The position numbers and the translations under genes are program-made. Under the pieces are notes generated by a model. The model was not told where the DNA came from. It made no database searches and was given only the letters and a program-made list of their open reading frames with translations. Positions 21,266 through 33,300 of a stretch of 64,000 bases of DNA are shown one piece after another (position 1 is the stretch's first letter; each line of letters begins with the position of its first letter). The stretch comes from Cladorrhinum sp. PSN259 (lineage: Eukaryota; Ascomycota; Sordariomycetes; Sordariales; Podosporaceae): NCBI GenBank assembly GCA_033725935.1, contig MU867103.1:186001-250000 (forward strand), given 5' to 3'.

Positions 21266-22073
21266 ATAACTTTTTCTCGCTTCAGCTCGCACGCCGCATT
21301 CGCACTTCTGTCCAACTTGACTCTGCACCTAAACGCTGCAACTTTGACTGAGCCTCTGGTCAATTTTTTTCAGCAGACGTAACGAATGAACCTCTTTCTG
21401 TTTGAGAGAGGGAGATCTCCTCATTCACTTTACTTTTATGAATCATTGCCTTGCATTTCTCTTATCCAGTGACTCAGGTAAATATAATTCCTTCAAATTC
21501 CCCTTGCACTTTGTTTTAAACTTGCGCAATATGTCCCTCAACATGTTCCGCCCACCACTTGATCTATCTTTTACAAATCCCAACATGTGTAGCACTTTTT
21601 GGCATGCCGAATCAGTTTGACCATAATTTTGAGGTTTTGATAGATGATCGCCGAGGATCACAGAATCTGAGGCGCCAGAAACAACTCACACATTACTAAA
21701 AATATTACAGCAGCTTCTAAATTTGTTCTCAGTTGTTGGCTACCAAATGATATCAAATCACCCACAATGATTTTGGAGGTCCCCCTGAACCACTCTCTCC
21801 ACAAAAACATACTTCCAGACTTGGTCTAGCGGAACGGCTGCCTGCTGCACCGCTGCTTGGTACAGTCTTGGCATGATCATCTGACATCGTGTACAATGGT
21901 GGCGCGTCCGCCCCACCATGCCGACGCGTGCCTAAAGTCAACATTAACAATTCGTCCCTTCCAAACTTTGAATTGACCAATTCTTTTCGCTTAAAAATAC
22001 AAATTGTTGCCGAGTTGTGTGCCTTTGACCTGCAAAATTCTGTATCACAGACCGGGAACCTCAGATCATCACA
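21266..22073. other. Intergenic, RAD54 promoter side
   Basis: No gene recognised. The last 200 bases should hold the RAD54 promoter and 5' leader. Confidence 0.5.
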
Positions 22074-24530
22074 ATGTATGTCCGCTCTCAACACTGTCAT
22101 GGGCTCGTAACTGACAATAACAGGGTCGCGCCAATACCAAACACACCAGCCTCAAACAAGGAGAACCTCACTCGAAGCAAGTTTCCGGCCCCACAGTCGC
22201 TCGACCGTTTACGAACACCGTTCAAATGCCCTGGTTCAGCGGCGCGTACCGTCTCTAGTGACCGCCCGGTGCGCAAGAAGAGAAAGATCGATTACAAGGG
22301 AGCAGATGGCGATGCAGACACGGACAAACCTTACACAAACGCCGACCGATTAGCTTTGGCAAACCGAGATGCAAACAAGTATCCTGTCTTTCAAGCCAAA
22401 GCAAAAGATCAAGTGTTTCGCAAAGCATTTTCCGTCCCGTTCATCAACAAGAACACAGGGGCATACAACCCAAACCGTCCACCACCCACCCTCGGACTGA
22501 GACAAGGAGCGGTTTTTGTGGCCAAGCCATTACACGACCCTAGTGGCGAATTTTCCATTGTTCTCTATGATCCGACCATCGATGACAAACCAAAAGAAGC
22601 GCCTCCCAAGGACGAGAAGAAGCCAGAGGAGGAGGAGAAGAAGCTCGATGCGCCGCTGATGCACAAGAGTTTGGCAGAGATTCTGGGTATAAAGAAACAA
22701 GTTGTTGGAGAGCACCCTCGAGTACCCGTTGTCATTGATCCCAAACTCGCCAAGGTCCTCCGGCCACATCAGATTGAAGGTGTCAAGTTCATGTACAGAT
22801 GTGTGACAGGTATGATTGAAGAAAAGGCAAACGGGTGCATCATGGCCGACGAAATGGGTCTGGGAAAGACGCTACAGTGCATTACCTTGCTCTGGACGCT
22901 TCTCAAGCAATCTCCCGACGCTGGTAAAAGTACAATTCAGAAAGCCATCGTGGCTTGCCCTTCAAGTTTGGTACGAAATTGGGCAAATGAGTTGGTGAAG
23001 TGGCTGGGGGCTGACGCCGTGACTCCTTTCGCTATTGACGGAAAGGCATCAAAGGAGGAGCTGACCCGGCAGCTTCGTCAATGGGCAATTGCATCAGGAC
23101 GTTCCGTCACAAGACCCGTCATCATCGTCTCATATGAGACGCTTCGTCTCTACGTCGATGAGCTCAAGGGTGCACCGATCGGTCTGATGCTTTGCGATGA
23201 AGGCCATCGTCTGAAAAATGGAGACAGTTTAACGTTTACCGCCCTCAACAACCTCAATGTCTCGCGACGTGTTATTCTTTCAGGTACACCCATTCAGAAT
23301 GATCTCTCAGAGTACTTTTCGCTCATCAGCTTTGCCAACCCCGACCTCCTGGGTACTCGTCTCGAGTTCCGCAAGCGCTTTGAGATTCCCATTCTCCGTG
23401 GTCGTGACGCCGATGCCACGGAAGCCGAGCGCAAAAAGGGTGACGAGTGTCTTTCTGAATTGCTTGCTATTGTCAACAAGTTCATCATTCGCCGCACAAA
23501 CGATATTCTCTCCAAGTACCTTCCAGTCAAGTACGAGCACGTCGTCTTTTGCAATCTCGCGCCTTTCCAACTGGACCTCTACAACTACTTCATCAAATCC
23601 CCCGACATTCAAGCCCTTCTTCGTGGCAAGGGCTCACAGCCTCTCAAGGCAATCGGCATGCTCAAGAAGCTTTGCAACCACCCTGATCTCTTGGATCTCG
23701 GCGCCGACCTCCCAGGTTCCGAGGAATTCTGGCCAGAAGACTACGTACCAAAGGAAGCTCGTGGTCGCGACAGAGACGTTAAACCCTGGTACTCTGGCAA
23801 GATGCAAGTTCTTGATCGCATGCTCGCCCGCATCCGCGCAGACACCAACGACAAGATCGTCCTCATCAGCAATTACACTTCCACCCTAGACATCTTTGAG
23901 CGTCTCTGCCGTAATCGCGCCTACGGCTGTCTCCGTCTCGACGGCACAATGAACGTCAACAAGCGCCAAAAGCTAGTCGACAAGTTCAACGACCCCAACG
24001 GGGACGAGTTTGTCTTTTTACTTTCCAGCAAAGCAGGTGGGTGCGGTCTGAACCTCATCGGCGCTAACCGCCTCATCCTCTTCGACCCCGATTGGAACCC
24101 AGCAGCCGATCAGCAGGCTCTGGCGCGTGTATGGCGTGACGGACAAAAGAAAGATTGCTTCGTGTATAGATTTATCGCGACGGGCACCATCGAAGAGAAA
24201 ATCTTCCAGAGACAATCACACAAGCAGAGTTTGAGTTCCTGCGTTGTTGACTCGGCCGAGGATGTGGAGAGACATTTCAGCTTGGACAGTTTGCGGGAGT
24301 TGTTTCAGTACAGAGGCGACACCACGAGCGACACGCACGATACCTTCAAGTGTAAGCGGTGCAAGCCGGATGGAAAGCAGTACATCAAGGCGCAGGCGAT
24401 GCTGTATGGTGATACGAGCACGTGGAATCATTTCGTCAATGAGGGGTTGAAGCCTATTCAGGATCATCTGTTGAGGCAGGAGTGCGAGGAGCCGGAGGTT
24501 AGTGCTGTGTTTCAGTATATTTCTCATTAA
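22074..24530 (+). CDS. RAD54: RAD54 recombination ATPase
   Basis: Swi2/Snf2-family motor that works with Rad51 in homologous recombination; the Neurospora orthologue is mus-25. The large exon carries all helicase motifs: motif I DEMGLGKTLQ, motif II DEGH, motif III LSGTPIQND, motif V/VI SSKAGGCGLNLIGANRLILF and QALARVWRDGQ, and a C-terminal CX2C segment (FKCKRC) typical of Rad54. The N-terminus has a basic KKRKIDYKG patch. A GTATGT...CTGAC...CAG intron (22076-22123, 48 nt) begins at the G of the first ATG. Splicing rebuilds ATG as AT plus G and gives MVAPIPNTPASN (802 residues). Without splicing the frame stays open and starts MYVRSQHCHG (818 residues). I prefer the spliced form because the three splice signals are textbook. 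It converges on UGGT, 367 bases away. Confidence 0.95.
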   Translation: MYVRSQHCHGLVTDNNRVAPIPNTPASNKENLTRSKFPAPQSLDRLRTPFKCPGSAARTVSSDRPVRKKRKIDYKGADGDADTDKPYTNADRLALANRDANKYPVFQAKAKDQVFRKAFSVPFINKNTGAYNPNRPPPTLGLRQGAVFVAKPLHDPSGEFSIVLYDPTIDDKPKEAPPKDEKKPEEEEKKLDAPLMHKSLAEILGIKKQVVGEHPRVPVVIDPKLAKVLRPHQIEGVKFMYRCVTGMIEEKANGCIMADEMGLGKTLQCITLLWTLLKQSPDAGKSTIQKAIVACPSSLVRNWANELVKWLGADAVTPFAIDGKASKEELTRQLRQWAIASGRSVTRPVIIVSYETLRLYVDELKGAPIGLMLCDEGHRLKNGDSLTFTALNNLNVSRRVILSGTPIQNDLSEYFSLISFANPDLLGTRLEFRKRFEIPILRGRDADATEAERKKGDECLSELLAIVNKFIIRRTNDILSKYLPVKYEHVVFCNLAPFQLDLYNYFIKSPDIQALLRGKGSQPLKAIGMLKKLCNHPDLLDLGADLPGSEEFWPEDYVPKEARGRDRDVKPWYSGKMQVLDRMLARIRADTNDKIVLISNYTSTLDIFERLCRNRAYGCLRLDGTMNVNKRQKLVDKFNDPNGDEFVFLLSSKAGGCGLNLIGANRLILFDPDWNPAADQQALARVWRDGQKKDCFVYRFIATGTIEEKIFQRQSHKQSLSSCVVDSAEDVERHFSLDSLRELFQYRGDTTSDTHDTFKCKRCKPDGKQYIKAQAMLYGDTSTWNHFVNEGLKPIQDHLLRQECEEPEVSAVFQYISH

Positions 24531-24897
24531 AATTGCTGTATGGCTTAGGTGTGTGTGTGTGGAATTGTGGTTTGATTTCTTTGCATTTGCATCTTTAGCC
24601 TGGCGTTTTTGGTTGGTTCCATTTGCTTCGTGAACCGAAGGAGTGGGATGGGGGTGTTCCTATGGAGGAGCAAACACGATTTTTGCACGAACCATGTACT
24701 AGCCTGAACAAAGAATACATTTATTGCCCCAAAAAAAACACCACCACTTTGTCAAACGCTTTCGTGCCATGTCTTGTTTGTATACATAGTCCTCCCTCCC
24801 TCTGCTCGTATATATCATCCACTAAAAAGGATCACGCATGGTCTGGTTCTATTCTGCTTCCTAACATTCAATATATATCCCACCACTTCCCAAACTC
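24531..24897. other. Shared 3' flank of RAD54 and UGGT
   Basis: A convergent gene ending. No gene; both terminators must lie here. An open plus frame that continues into the UGGT region is antisense translation. Confidence 0.6.
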
Positions 24898-27800
24898 TTA
24901 CAACTCGTCTACTACATGTCCAGTAGGCTTAGCAGGCTTCTCCTCCTCAAACCTTCTACTCTTCGTATTCACGTTCATTCCCTCCTTCTTCTTCTTCTCC
25001 TCCATCCTCCTCTTCGCAAGCGCCGCAATCTCCTCATCGTACTCTGTCCACTCGGGCACCTGTCTCCTCGCTCTATCCAACTTCGGCTCCTTAGTCTGCG
25101 GATTATTGCACAGATCAATCGTCCTGGCCTCCCTGAGCGTTTCGTCACTGCACCAGGTCTCGCACCACAACCACTGCTGGGGCAGACTCTTGATCGGAAT
25201 CTGGAACTGCATGTGATTGGGCAGATCCTGATCGAGATTCGCGAGAGAGTTGGGATCAGCAGAGAGGGTATGATACTGCTGTCTCAGTCGATCACCGGCG
25301 GCCATTTCACGGAACCGCTTCAAATCGACGACATAGAGAGCAGAAATGTGGTACGGTTTGCCACGCAGGTAATTGGCCCAGTATCCCGTCTTCCAGAAGC
25401 GGAACCCTTCCATTTCGGTGCGGGAATCGCACATCGGTGTAAAACCGTAGGGTGCTCCCTCTAGATCGAATTGGACAAGGTCGTACATGTCTGTACGGAC
25501 AATTTGGTCTGCGTCGACGAAGATTACTTTGTCGAGTGACAAGGGGAACAGAACGTCAAGGAAGAGGATTTTGTAGCCCCAGATTTCGCGCTGTTTCTCC
25601 TTTTGTTGGCGGAGCCAGTGAGGCCACTTGTAGGTGACCATTTCGTACTGGAATCCGTACTGCTCTGCCATTGTGGGGATGAAGTCCTTGAATGATGGTG
25701 ATAGGAACTGTTCAATGAACCAGAACTTGACTGTGTGGTTTGTGTGTTTCATGACGGAAACCATCATGATGTTTAGCATGCGCTCGTAGAGGTGGCCTGA
25801 GGCAACGGAGAAGATGTTGATGTCTGCGTTCTTGGGTGCGATGGCTTTGTTGTCGGGAGTGGATTTCTTGCCAAACATGCCTTCGGCAAATTTGAGACCC
25901 TTGTTGAAGAGTTCCTTTGCTGCACCGCCGGTGGTTGAAGGCTCAGCGGACTCGGCAAGAACGTCCTCCTCTTCCATGCCCGGCTTGCGGACGAGACGGG
26001 GGTAGAGGGTGGTTCCCTGGAAGTCCATGAGAACTGCCTCGTGTGTTTCGTCGCCTGGGACGGCGTTCCAGCCCTTGGCTCCCACACTGACCATGCTGAA
26101 AATTTCTGAACTCCTGCCTTCTTTGAGCTGGATGTTGTAGACACCTGGATTGGCCTTGAACTGGAAGAAGCCGAGGTTGGCCATGATGATTGTGTCCGCG
26201 AAGTGGGGGTCATTTTCGGTGGCAAGGACGAGCTGAGCACCCTTGGGTGGTGATCCGCCGGGAAGCTCCCGTGAGTGTCCCTCAATGAGGATGTGTTCGA
26301 GCTCGTAGATGGCTTCGACTTGGTCTGTTCCTCTCTTCGCCTGAATGTCCTTGATTCGGAGGTTGTCGAGATCGTCAACCGAGACCTTGGAGGTGACAAG
26401 CCATGCAGGAGGGACATCCATAGCCGCTACAAGAAGTGTGTCTCTGGGAATGCCAGCAAAATTGGCTGATAAAGACTTTACCTTTCCTGATTCATCAAAG
26501 CTCGGAGCGGATTCGAGAGCGTAGCGGTAGAATCTCTTCACGGGTAATTCAGAGATTTCCTCGGTAGGATTCAAGAATACTTGGAGATGGACGCCCTCGA
26601 GTTCCGAGAGAACCTTAAGAATAGACGACCACTTCTGGCCGAGCTCGCTCACAGGGTTGATGATGGCAGTCAAGAAAATGGTGGCAGTTTCGGGATTGCC
26701 AACCGAGAATGACGTGTGGGTAGAATTGAGATCCTTGAACTGCGTCGTTCTAATCATTGAAGCAGATTCGAAAATGCCCTGGGGAAGATCTGAGATGCCT
26801 GAGAGAGCTGTGACAGAGGTCAGCTTGGCAGCAGCGAGCGGTCCAGAGACCTTGTCTGCTAGACCAAGATCCTCGATAGCTTTGTAAACAGGAAGAATGC
26901 GAGTAGTACGCTCAATGGTAAGGAATTCGGCAAAGTCTTCCTTCTTGAAATCCTCGGCGGAGACGATGGGACCAGCAACACGTCCGTTCAGAATGACATA
27001 ATTATCACCTGCGTTGATGTTGATGCTGGTCAAGAATGTGGCAAGGGCAGCATCAAGTTCCTTGTCAGCCTCAGAAACCTCGGCTTCCAAAATAGTTTCC
27101 AATTCGACGAGACGGTTGAGGGTAGCCAGTTCGTCCTGGTGCTTCTTGAGGGCTTGGTTCAGCCTGGACGGAGAAGAAGAAAGATCCTTGGGGTTGGCCA
27201 CGATGTCAACGCGTACACCAGGGTATTCTTTACGGAACTGGGTAGCGAAGAAAAGGAGTTTCTGTCCATCGAGGCTCCTCAAATCAGCAATAACAGTGAG
27301 CGCAGCCCAGTCTTCCTTGGTCGACTCCTTATCCGCCTCGACCACAGCCACTTTCTCAAAAAGCGCCGCGTTCTCAGAGTACACCTTGTTGACATTGAGC
27401 ACATTGATGTCCTTGGAATCCTCAGGGAAGATGAAGGTGTTGCGTCGAGTAATCGCATTCTCGAGGAAGATGCTAGGAATCCAGGTGCTATCGTCAGCAC
27501 GCCCAAAGTATACCATCTGCTGGACTTGCTGCATATCGGCCATGAGCTTCTGGTTCATGACTCTGAGCCACTGTTCGTCTCTAGGAATAGGGAAGCCGTC
27601 AAAGAAGACAGGAGGAACCTCGGTGTCTGCACGAAGTCTTTCTGCCCAATGCTTGGCAAGATGGATCTGCTTCTCATGATGCTCCGAGGTGAAGATCTCC
27701 TTGAACGGCAAGGGGTTAGACTCGGCCCGAGGACTGCGGTCCTTGATTGTCTGTTCAAACACCTTTTCATCGGGCTTGGCAGTCTTCTTGAGCTCGAGCG

Positions 27801-29433
27801 ACTTTTCCAGGTAAGTGGCAACTGCTGCAATACCGTAGTTCTCAAGCAGGTGATAGACAACTTTAGCCTGGTCGATGGCTTCTCCAGTGGGAGTGAGCGG
27901 CACCAAGCCGAAACGCACAGGAATGAGCCTCTTCATAAAGTCCAAAAGCTGCTCAGTGACGAGTTCAATATCCTCCGGCTTTGTGAGGTCCACAGGGACC
28001 ACCAAGTTGAAGATATCCTTACGGACTTGGGGAAGACCGCCACCGAAGTGCTGGAGAAGAGTCCAAATGCTGTCCGAGAACTCCTTGTATCTCTTGTCCT
28101 TCTCGAGATTGTTGAGCCAGACGATCACCTCGCCCTCCTCAATATCATCACGCCAGTCGAACCTCCGCGGCTCGTCGTCCCCTGACCTCGCTTCGGCAAT
28201 CTCGCTGTGCCCAAGCAGAGAGATGGCTTGCTGACCGGTAAGGCCAAGGTCCAGAACACCGTTGATCAGCTTACGTTCTCGGGACAACATATCAATCAAG
28301 CCAAAGGGCTGGATTTGACGATCAATGAGCTGAACACCGTTCATCCAGAGGACGTTAACGCCTTCAGGAACCAGTACCTGACGGTTGGCTTGGTGCTCCG
28401 TCACAAAGTCCTCCGAAACATTCTGTGAGACAAGCGAGGTGGAATACTTGGGGAAATCTTGTGTAAGCTTTATCAAAGTCTCGAATGGATTGTCGCTCTT
28501 CATAATGAATGATGCAGCCTTCATTCCAAGTGGTGACAATTCCGACTTCTCCAGGGGCTTTATGTCAGTGATCTCTTCTTCGTCATCCAAGACAACCTCA
28601 GAAGTCAGAGGCTTTTGCCCCTCGTCCGATGGTTTATTAGCACCTGTGTCTCTGTCATCGATGACTATGTAGTCGGTTCTCTTGAGATTAAGGCTCACTC
28701 CGTAGCCATTCACGGAGAGCGCCTCTTCGGGGTGGGCAGGGCTCCTCTTGTACCTGACACGGTACGAACCCTGGCCTTTTTGCGCAATTGCTCTGGCAGC
28801 TTCGTGATACTTTGCAAAGCTTGGGGATGTTATGTCGGCATAGAGAATGATATCCTGAGCACCAGCACCGATTTTGTGGTCGAATGGCAGGATCCTGTCC
28901 TGGGAAATCTTGACATCCCCGTGTGCCATATCTAGTGCAGGTGTGCAATACTGCTTCCCATCTACCAAGAACCATTGTGCGCAGCCTTCCTGATCTTCCA
29001 CTAGTGATGATTCCACCGCCGTGGAGTAATACTGATAATGCGCTTCGATCCTTGGGGCAGCGGTTCGCATAGACAGCGCCAACTTGAAGGTTGACAAAGC
29101 CTCAGCGTCCATATGGCCATCATCTCGGAGGACCTCGAGGAATTTCTCGTACAATGTCTTATCTGTTTTCGCATCGGCAAAATCTCCCTTGGCGATCCGG
29201 TCGAGGAGGGGGAAGTAGGCCGTCGCATTGTCCGAAGTTGCTGTTTCACTAGTTCTTGTGAGCTGAGCTCTCGATTGGCGAGGAAACACTACCTACAGTA
29301 GCTCAACCAAGTAAGGAGGAGAAGCAAATGCTGCCTTGAGGCCAACATTGACAGATGGTGATGCCGCAACCTGAGGAAGACATGTTGCGAGTATGGTTGC
29401 AAGGCCCAGATGGAGCTGCGATAGCCGGATCAT
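24898..29433 (-). CDS. UDP-glucose:glycoprotein glucosyltransferase (UGGT)
   Basis: ER-lumenal folding sensor that adds glucose to N-glycans of misfolded glycoproteins for calnexin binding. Exon 1 (29433-29297) supplies the signal peptide MIRLSQLHLGLATILATCLPQVAA and the conserved VGLKAAFASPPYLVELL. A 48-nt intron (29249-29296) splits a Leu codon, and exon 2 continues ETATSDNATAYFPLLDRI. Total 1495 residues, the usual length. The thioredoxin-like sensor region fills the first about 1150 residues. The GT24 catalytic domain starts near INIFSVASGHLYERM and has the metal-binding DAD at 1291-1293 (FVDADQIVRTD) and NLDQDLPN. The C-terminus VDEL is an HDEL-type retrieval signal. The in-frame ATG at 29289 is inside the intron and is not the start. 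Divergent partner: coatomer alpha. Confidence 0.96.
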
Positions 29434-30367
29434 TGTAACAACAGCTGCCCAAGGGCACCGTCACGGTCGATTTTTTTGTGTCGTGTCCAATCCAATTTTT
29501 AGTGCTCGAAATCGCAGTAAAAAATACCAAGAAATCCCAGGTGTAGGTGGTGTTGAGTTTCAGGACAACGGTCAACCCCTCAAGGTCCCCAGAATGTGCC
29601 CTGGCTTAATGCCACGCTGGCCGTCAGAGATTGGATAGACGCACCTCCAGATGCAATGGAAATAAATGGAATTACTCGAGTACTCTGGAAAAAACACAAC
29701 AAAGTGTCCTCTAGTTCTCAACAATCACAGTGTTGTGGCCTTGTGATGTTCCAGGCTGGCAGGTTTGTCCTCCTGTGTCGGGTGCCTGTAAGTCGCTGAA
29801 AGCTTCCACCAAAATACACCACCGCTGTCAATGTTCTGGACACATTACGGAAAGAGCTTAACCAAATAGGACTAGCGCGTATCTGGGGAAGCTTTGAAGA
29901 ACGAAAACAACCCCACCACAAACGTCAGCTTGTGGCTGGTGCCCCTTGACAGGAACCGACAAGCAACAGCCTGGCAGCTGTGGTGGGCCCCGGACGGGAA
30001 AATCGAATGTGCGTTTCTGCCTAAGGCATACCTGCCGGTCCCCTGAAGCAGCAAAGAGCCCACAATTGAATGAGATGCCACGGTTCCCTATGATTTGATG
30101 TGGACAGTGGATTGGACATTTGGACAGCAGCAACAGCAGTCGGCCCCAATTCCTCAAGCCACGAGCCACGAGCACCACCACCACTGTCCCAACATCACGA
30201 CACGCCGCCACCTCGAACGAACACTTCTTTCTTTTTTTGGCGAGCTGCGTGTCATTATTGCGCCAAACTAATTAAATACCCCGTCCTCCCTTTGCTGTTG
30301 CCAAAAGCTATCTCTTTAATATCCCAACCCCTTTGATGCCGGGTATCTAGGCATCGCTTCAGCCAAG
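29434..30367. promoter_or_regulatory. Divergent promoter of UGGT and alpha-COP
   Basis: 934 bases separate two start codons pointing apart. At 30146 CCAAT is followed after 8 bases by CCACG (30159-30163) and again CCACG (30166-30170). Mammalian ER stress elements are CCAAT-N9-CCACG, so the spacing is one short. Fungal HacA sites differ, so the match is suggestive only. Co-regulation of the two secretory genes is inference. Confidence 0.4.
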
Positions 30368-33300
30368 ATGCAGGCCTCTTCTGGAATGCTCACAAAGGTA
30401 GCCTTGTACTGACTTTCTAGAGTTTCTTATTCATGTTGACACCTCCTGTAGTTCGAATCCAAGTCGTCGCGCGCAAAGGGCATCGCATTCCACCCTAAAC
30501 GGTTCGCAGCTCGAAGCTTCCCCGCCATTTCCAGACCACCGCTGACACTCGTCCTAGACCATGGATTCTCGTCTCCCTCCACTCCTCGACAATCCAGCTT
30601 TGGGATTACCGCATGGGAACACTGATTGACCGATTCGAAGAGCACGATGGACCCGTCCGCGGCGTCGACTTCCACAAGACACAGGTGAGGCATCGCTGGG
30701 GCTGAATAGGGGAAAAAAGACAACTTGCTTACACCGTGGTAGCCCCTGTTCGTATCGGGTGGTGATGATTACAAGATCAAGGTCTGGTCTTACCAGACAA
30801 GGAGGTGTTTGTTTACCTTGAACGGGCACTTGGATTACATTAGGACCGTCTTCTTCCACCACGAGCTCCCCTGGATTGTCAGCGCCTCTGATGATCAGAC
30901 TATTCGGATATGGAACTGGCAGAACCGCTCTTTGCTCTGCACCATGACGGGCCACAACCACTACGCCATGTGCGCCCAATTCCATCCCAAGGAGGATTTG
31001 GTGGTCTCGGCCTCGCTTGATCAGTCCGTTCGCGTGTGGGATAGTAAGTGATGATAGTTTGCTCCTTGCCAAGTACAGCCGGCAGCTAACTTGGCTCCCT
31101 TCCTCAGTCTCCGGTCTCCGCAAGAAGCACTCCGCCCCCACGTCGATGTCGTTCGAGAACCAGGTCAGCCACGGCAACCAGAACCAAACGGACATGTTTG
31201 GTAATACCGATGCCGTCGTCAAGTTCGTTCTCGAGGGCCACGACCGAGGTGTCAACTGGGTGGCTTTCCACCCCACCATGCCCCTGATTGTTTCGGCGGG
31301 CGACGATCGTCTGATTAAGCTGTGGCGCATGAGCGAGACAAAGGCCTGGGAGGTTGATACTTGCAGGGGACATTTCGCCAACGCCAGTGGATGTTTGTTC
31401 CACCCTCACCAAGATCTTATTCTTTCGGCAGGCGAGGACAAGACCATTCGTGTATGGGATTTGAATAAGCGGACCGCCGTCAACACCTTCAAGCGCGAGA
31501 ATGATAGATTCTGGGTTATTGCCGCCCATCCCGAGATCAACCTTTTTGCCGCCGGCCACGACAATGGTGTTATGGTCTTCAAGCTTGAGCGCGAGAGGCC
31601 CGCCTCGACCGTTTACCAGAACCAGCTTTTCTACATTACCAAGGAGAAGCATGTCAAGTCCTACGACTTTCAGAGAAACGTCGAGTCACCCACCCTCCTG
31701 TCCCTCAAGAAGCTTGGCAGCCCTTGGGTGCCTCCAAGGACCCTGTCATACAACCCCGCGGAGCGGTCCGTCCTTGTCACGACTCCGGCTGATGGAGGTT
31801 CATATGAGCTGATCAGCCTTCCTCGCGAGGGCTCCGGTGCCACCGATGCCACCGACTCTAAGCGTGGCCAGGGTAACTCTGCCATCTTCGTTGCTCGCAA
31901 CCGTTTCGCCGTTCTCAACACTTCTACCCAGAACGTCGATATCAAGGATTTGCAAAACAACGTCACCAGATCATTCAAGCCCCCAGTTGGAACGAGCGAT
32001 ATTTACTTTGGTGGCACTGGCAACCTTCTTATTATTACCCCTACTGCTGTGCACCTTTACGATATCGGACAGAAGAAAACTACTGCTGAGCTTGCTGTCA
32101 CCGGTGTCAAGTATGTTGTTTGGTCTAACGATGGTCTTTATGCCGCTCTCCTGAGCAAGCATAACGTAACAATCGTCTCCAAGACTCTTGAGCAAATTAG
32201 CACTCTTCATGAGACCATCCGGATCAAGAGCGCTACCTGGGATGACGCTGGTGTCCTCCTTTACTCGACTCTCAACCACGTCAAGTACACTCTCCTCAAC
32301 GGTGACAACGGCATTGTTCGTACCCTTGACCAGACTGTTTACCTTGTGCGTGTGAAGGGCCGCAACGTCTACTGCCTTGACCGGTCCGCCAAGCCCAGGA
32401 TTCTCCAGATCGACCCTACTGAGTACCGCTTCAAGCTGGCTCTTGTCAAGAGGAACTACGAGGAAATGCTTAACATCATTCAGAACTCCAGCTTGGTTGG
32501 TCAGTCCATTATTGCCTACCTACAGAAAAAGGGCTACCCCGAGATTGCCCTTCAGTTTGTGCAGGACCCCACCACACGGTTCGAGCTAGCCATTGAGTGC
32601 GGAAATTTGGAAGTCGCCGTTGAGATGGCCAAGCAACTAGATCGCCCCAAGCTCTGGACCAGGTTAAGCAATGAAGCGCTTGCTCACGGAAACCACTCGA
32701 TCGTCGAGATGTGCTACCAGAAGCTCAAGCAGTTCGATAAGCTTTCTTTCCTCTACCTCACCACTGGTGATGAGGCCAAGCTTGGAAGAATGGCCAAGAT
32801 TGCTGAGCATCGTGGTGACTTCACTTCGAGGTTCCAGAATGCTTTGTATCTGGGCGAGGTTGAGGACAGGATTCAAATGTTCAAGGAGATTGACCTCTAC
32901 CCTCTGGCATATATGACCGCCAAGTCACACGGCTTGGAGGAGGAATGCCAGTCTATCCTTGAGGCTACCGGTCTCACTGAGGACCAGCTCAATCTCCCTG
33001 CCTTTGGCGACGCCCTTACCCCTCCCAAGCCGATCGTGCCCACTTTCAAGGCCAATTGGCCCACAAAGTCCACATCTCAATCTGTCTTTGAGAGAGCTTT
33101 GCTCGGCCAGATGGAGGGTCTCTCATTAGAAGACGAGACTGCGGCCAACGGCGTTAGCGAGGAGGCTGAGGAGGGCACCAAGGGCGATGCTCTGGCAGAG
33201 GCTGACGAGGATGAGGATGCTGCTGGCTGGGATATGGGTGAAGATATTGTGCCCGAAGTTGAGGAGGGCTACGTCAGCGTGGAAACTGCTGATGCCGGCG

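Noticed and set aside
24623..25216. 197-codon plus-strand frame at the UGGT 3' end
   Set aside because: Mostly antisense to UGGT exon 2; upstream part is low-complexity.
27139..28185. 348-codon plus-strand frame inside UGGT
   Set aside because: Antisense shadow of a strongly conserved gene.
29249..29289. ATG at 29289 as UGGT start
   Set aside because: It lies inside the intron; using exon 1 at 29433 gives a signal peptide and the conserved LKAAFASPPYLVELLE segment.
30554..31381. 275-codon minus-strand frame over alpha-COP exons 3-5
   Set aside because: Antisense shadow; runs through introns of a certain gene.
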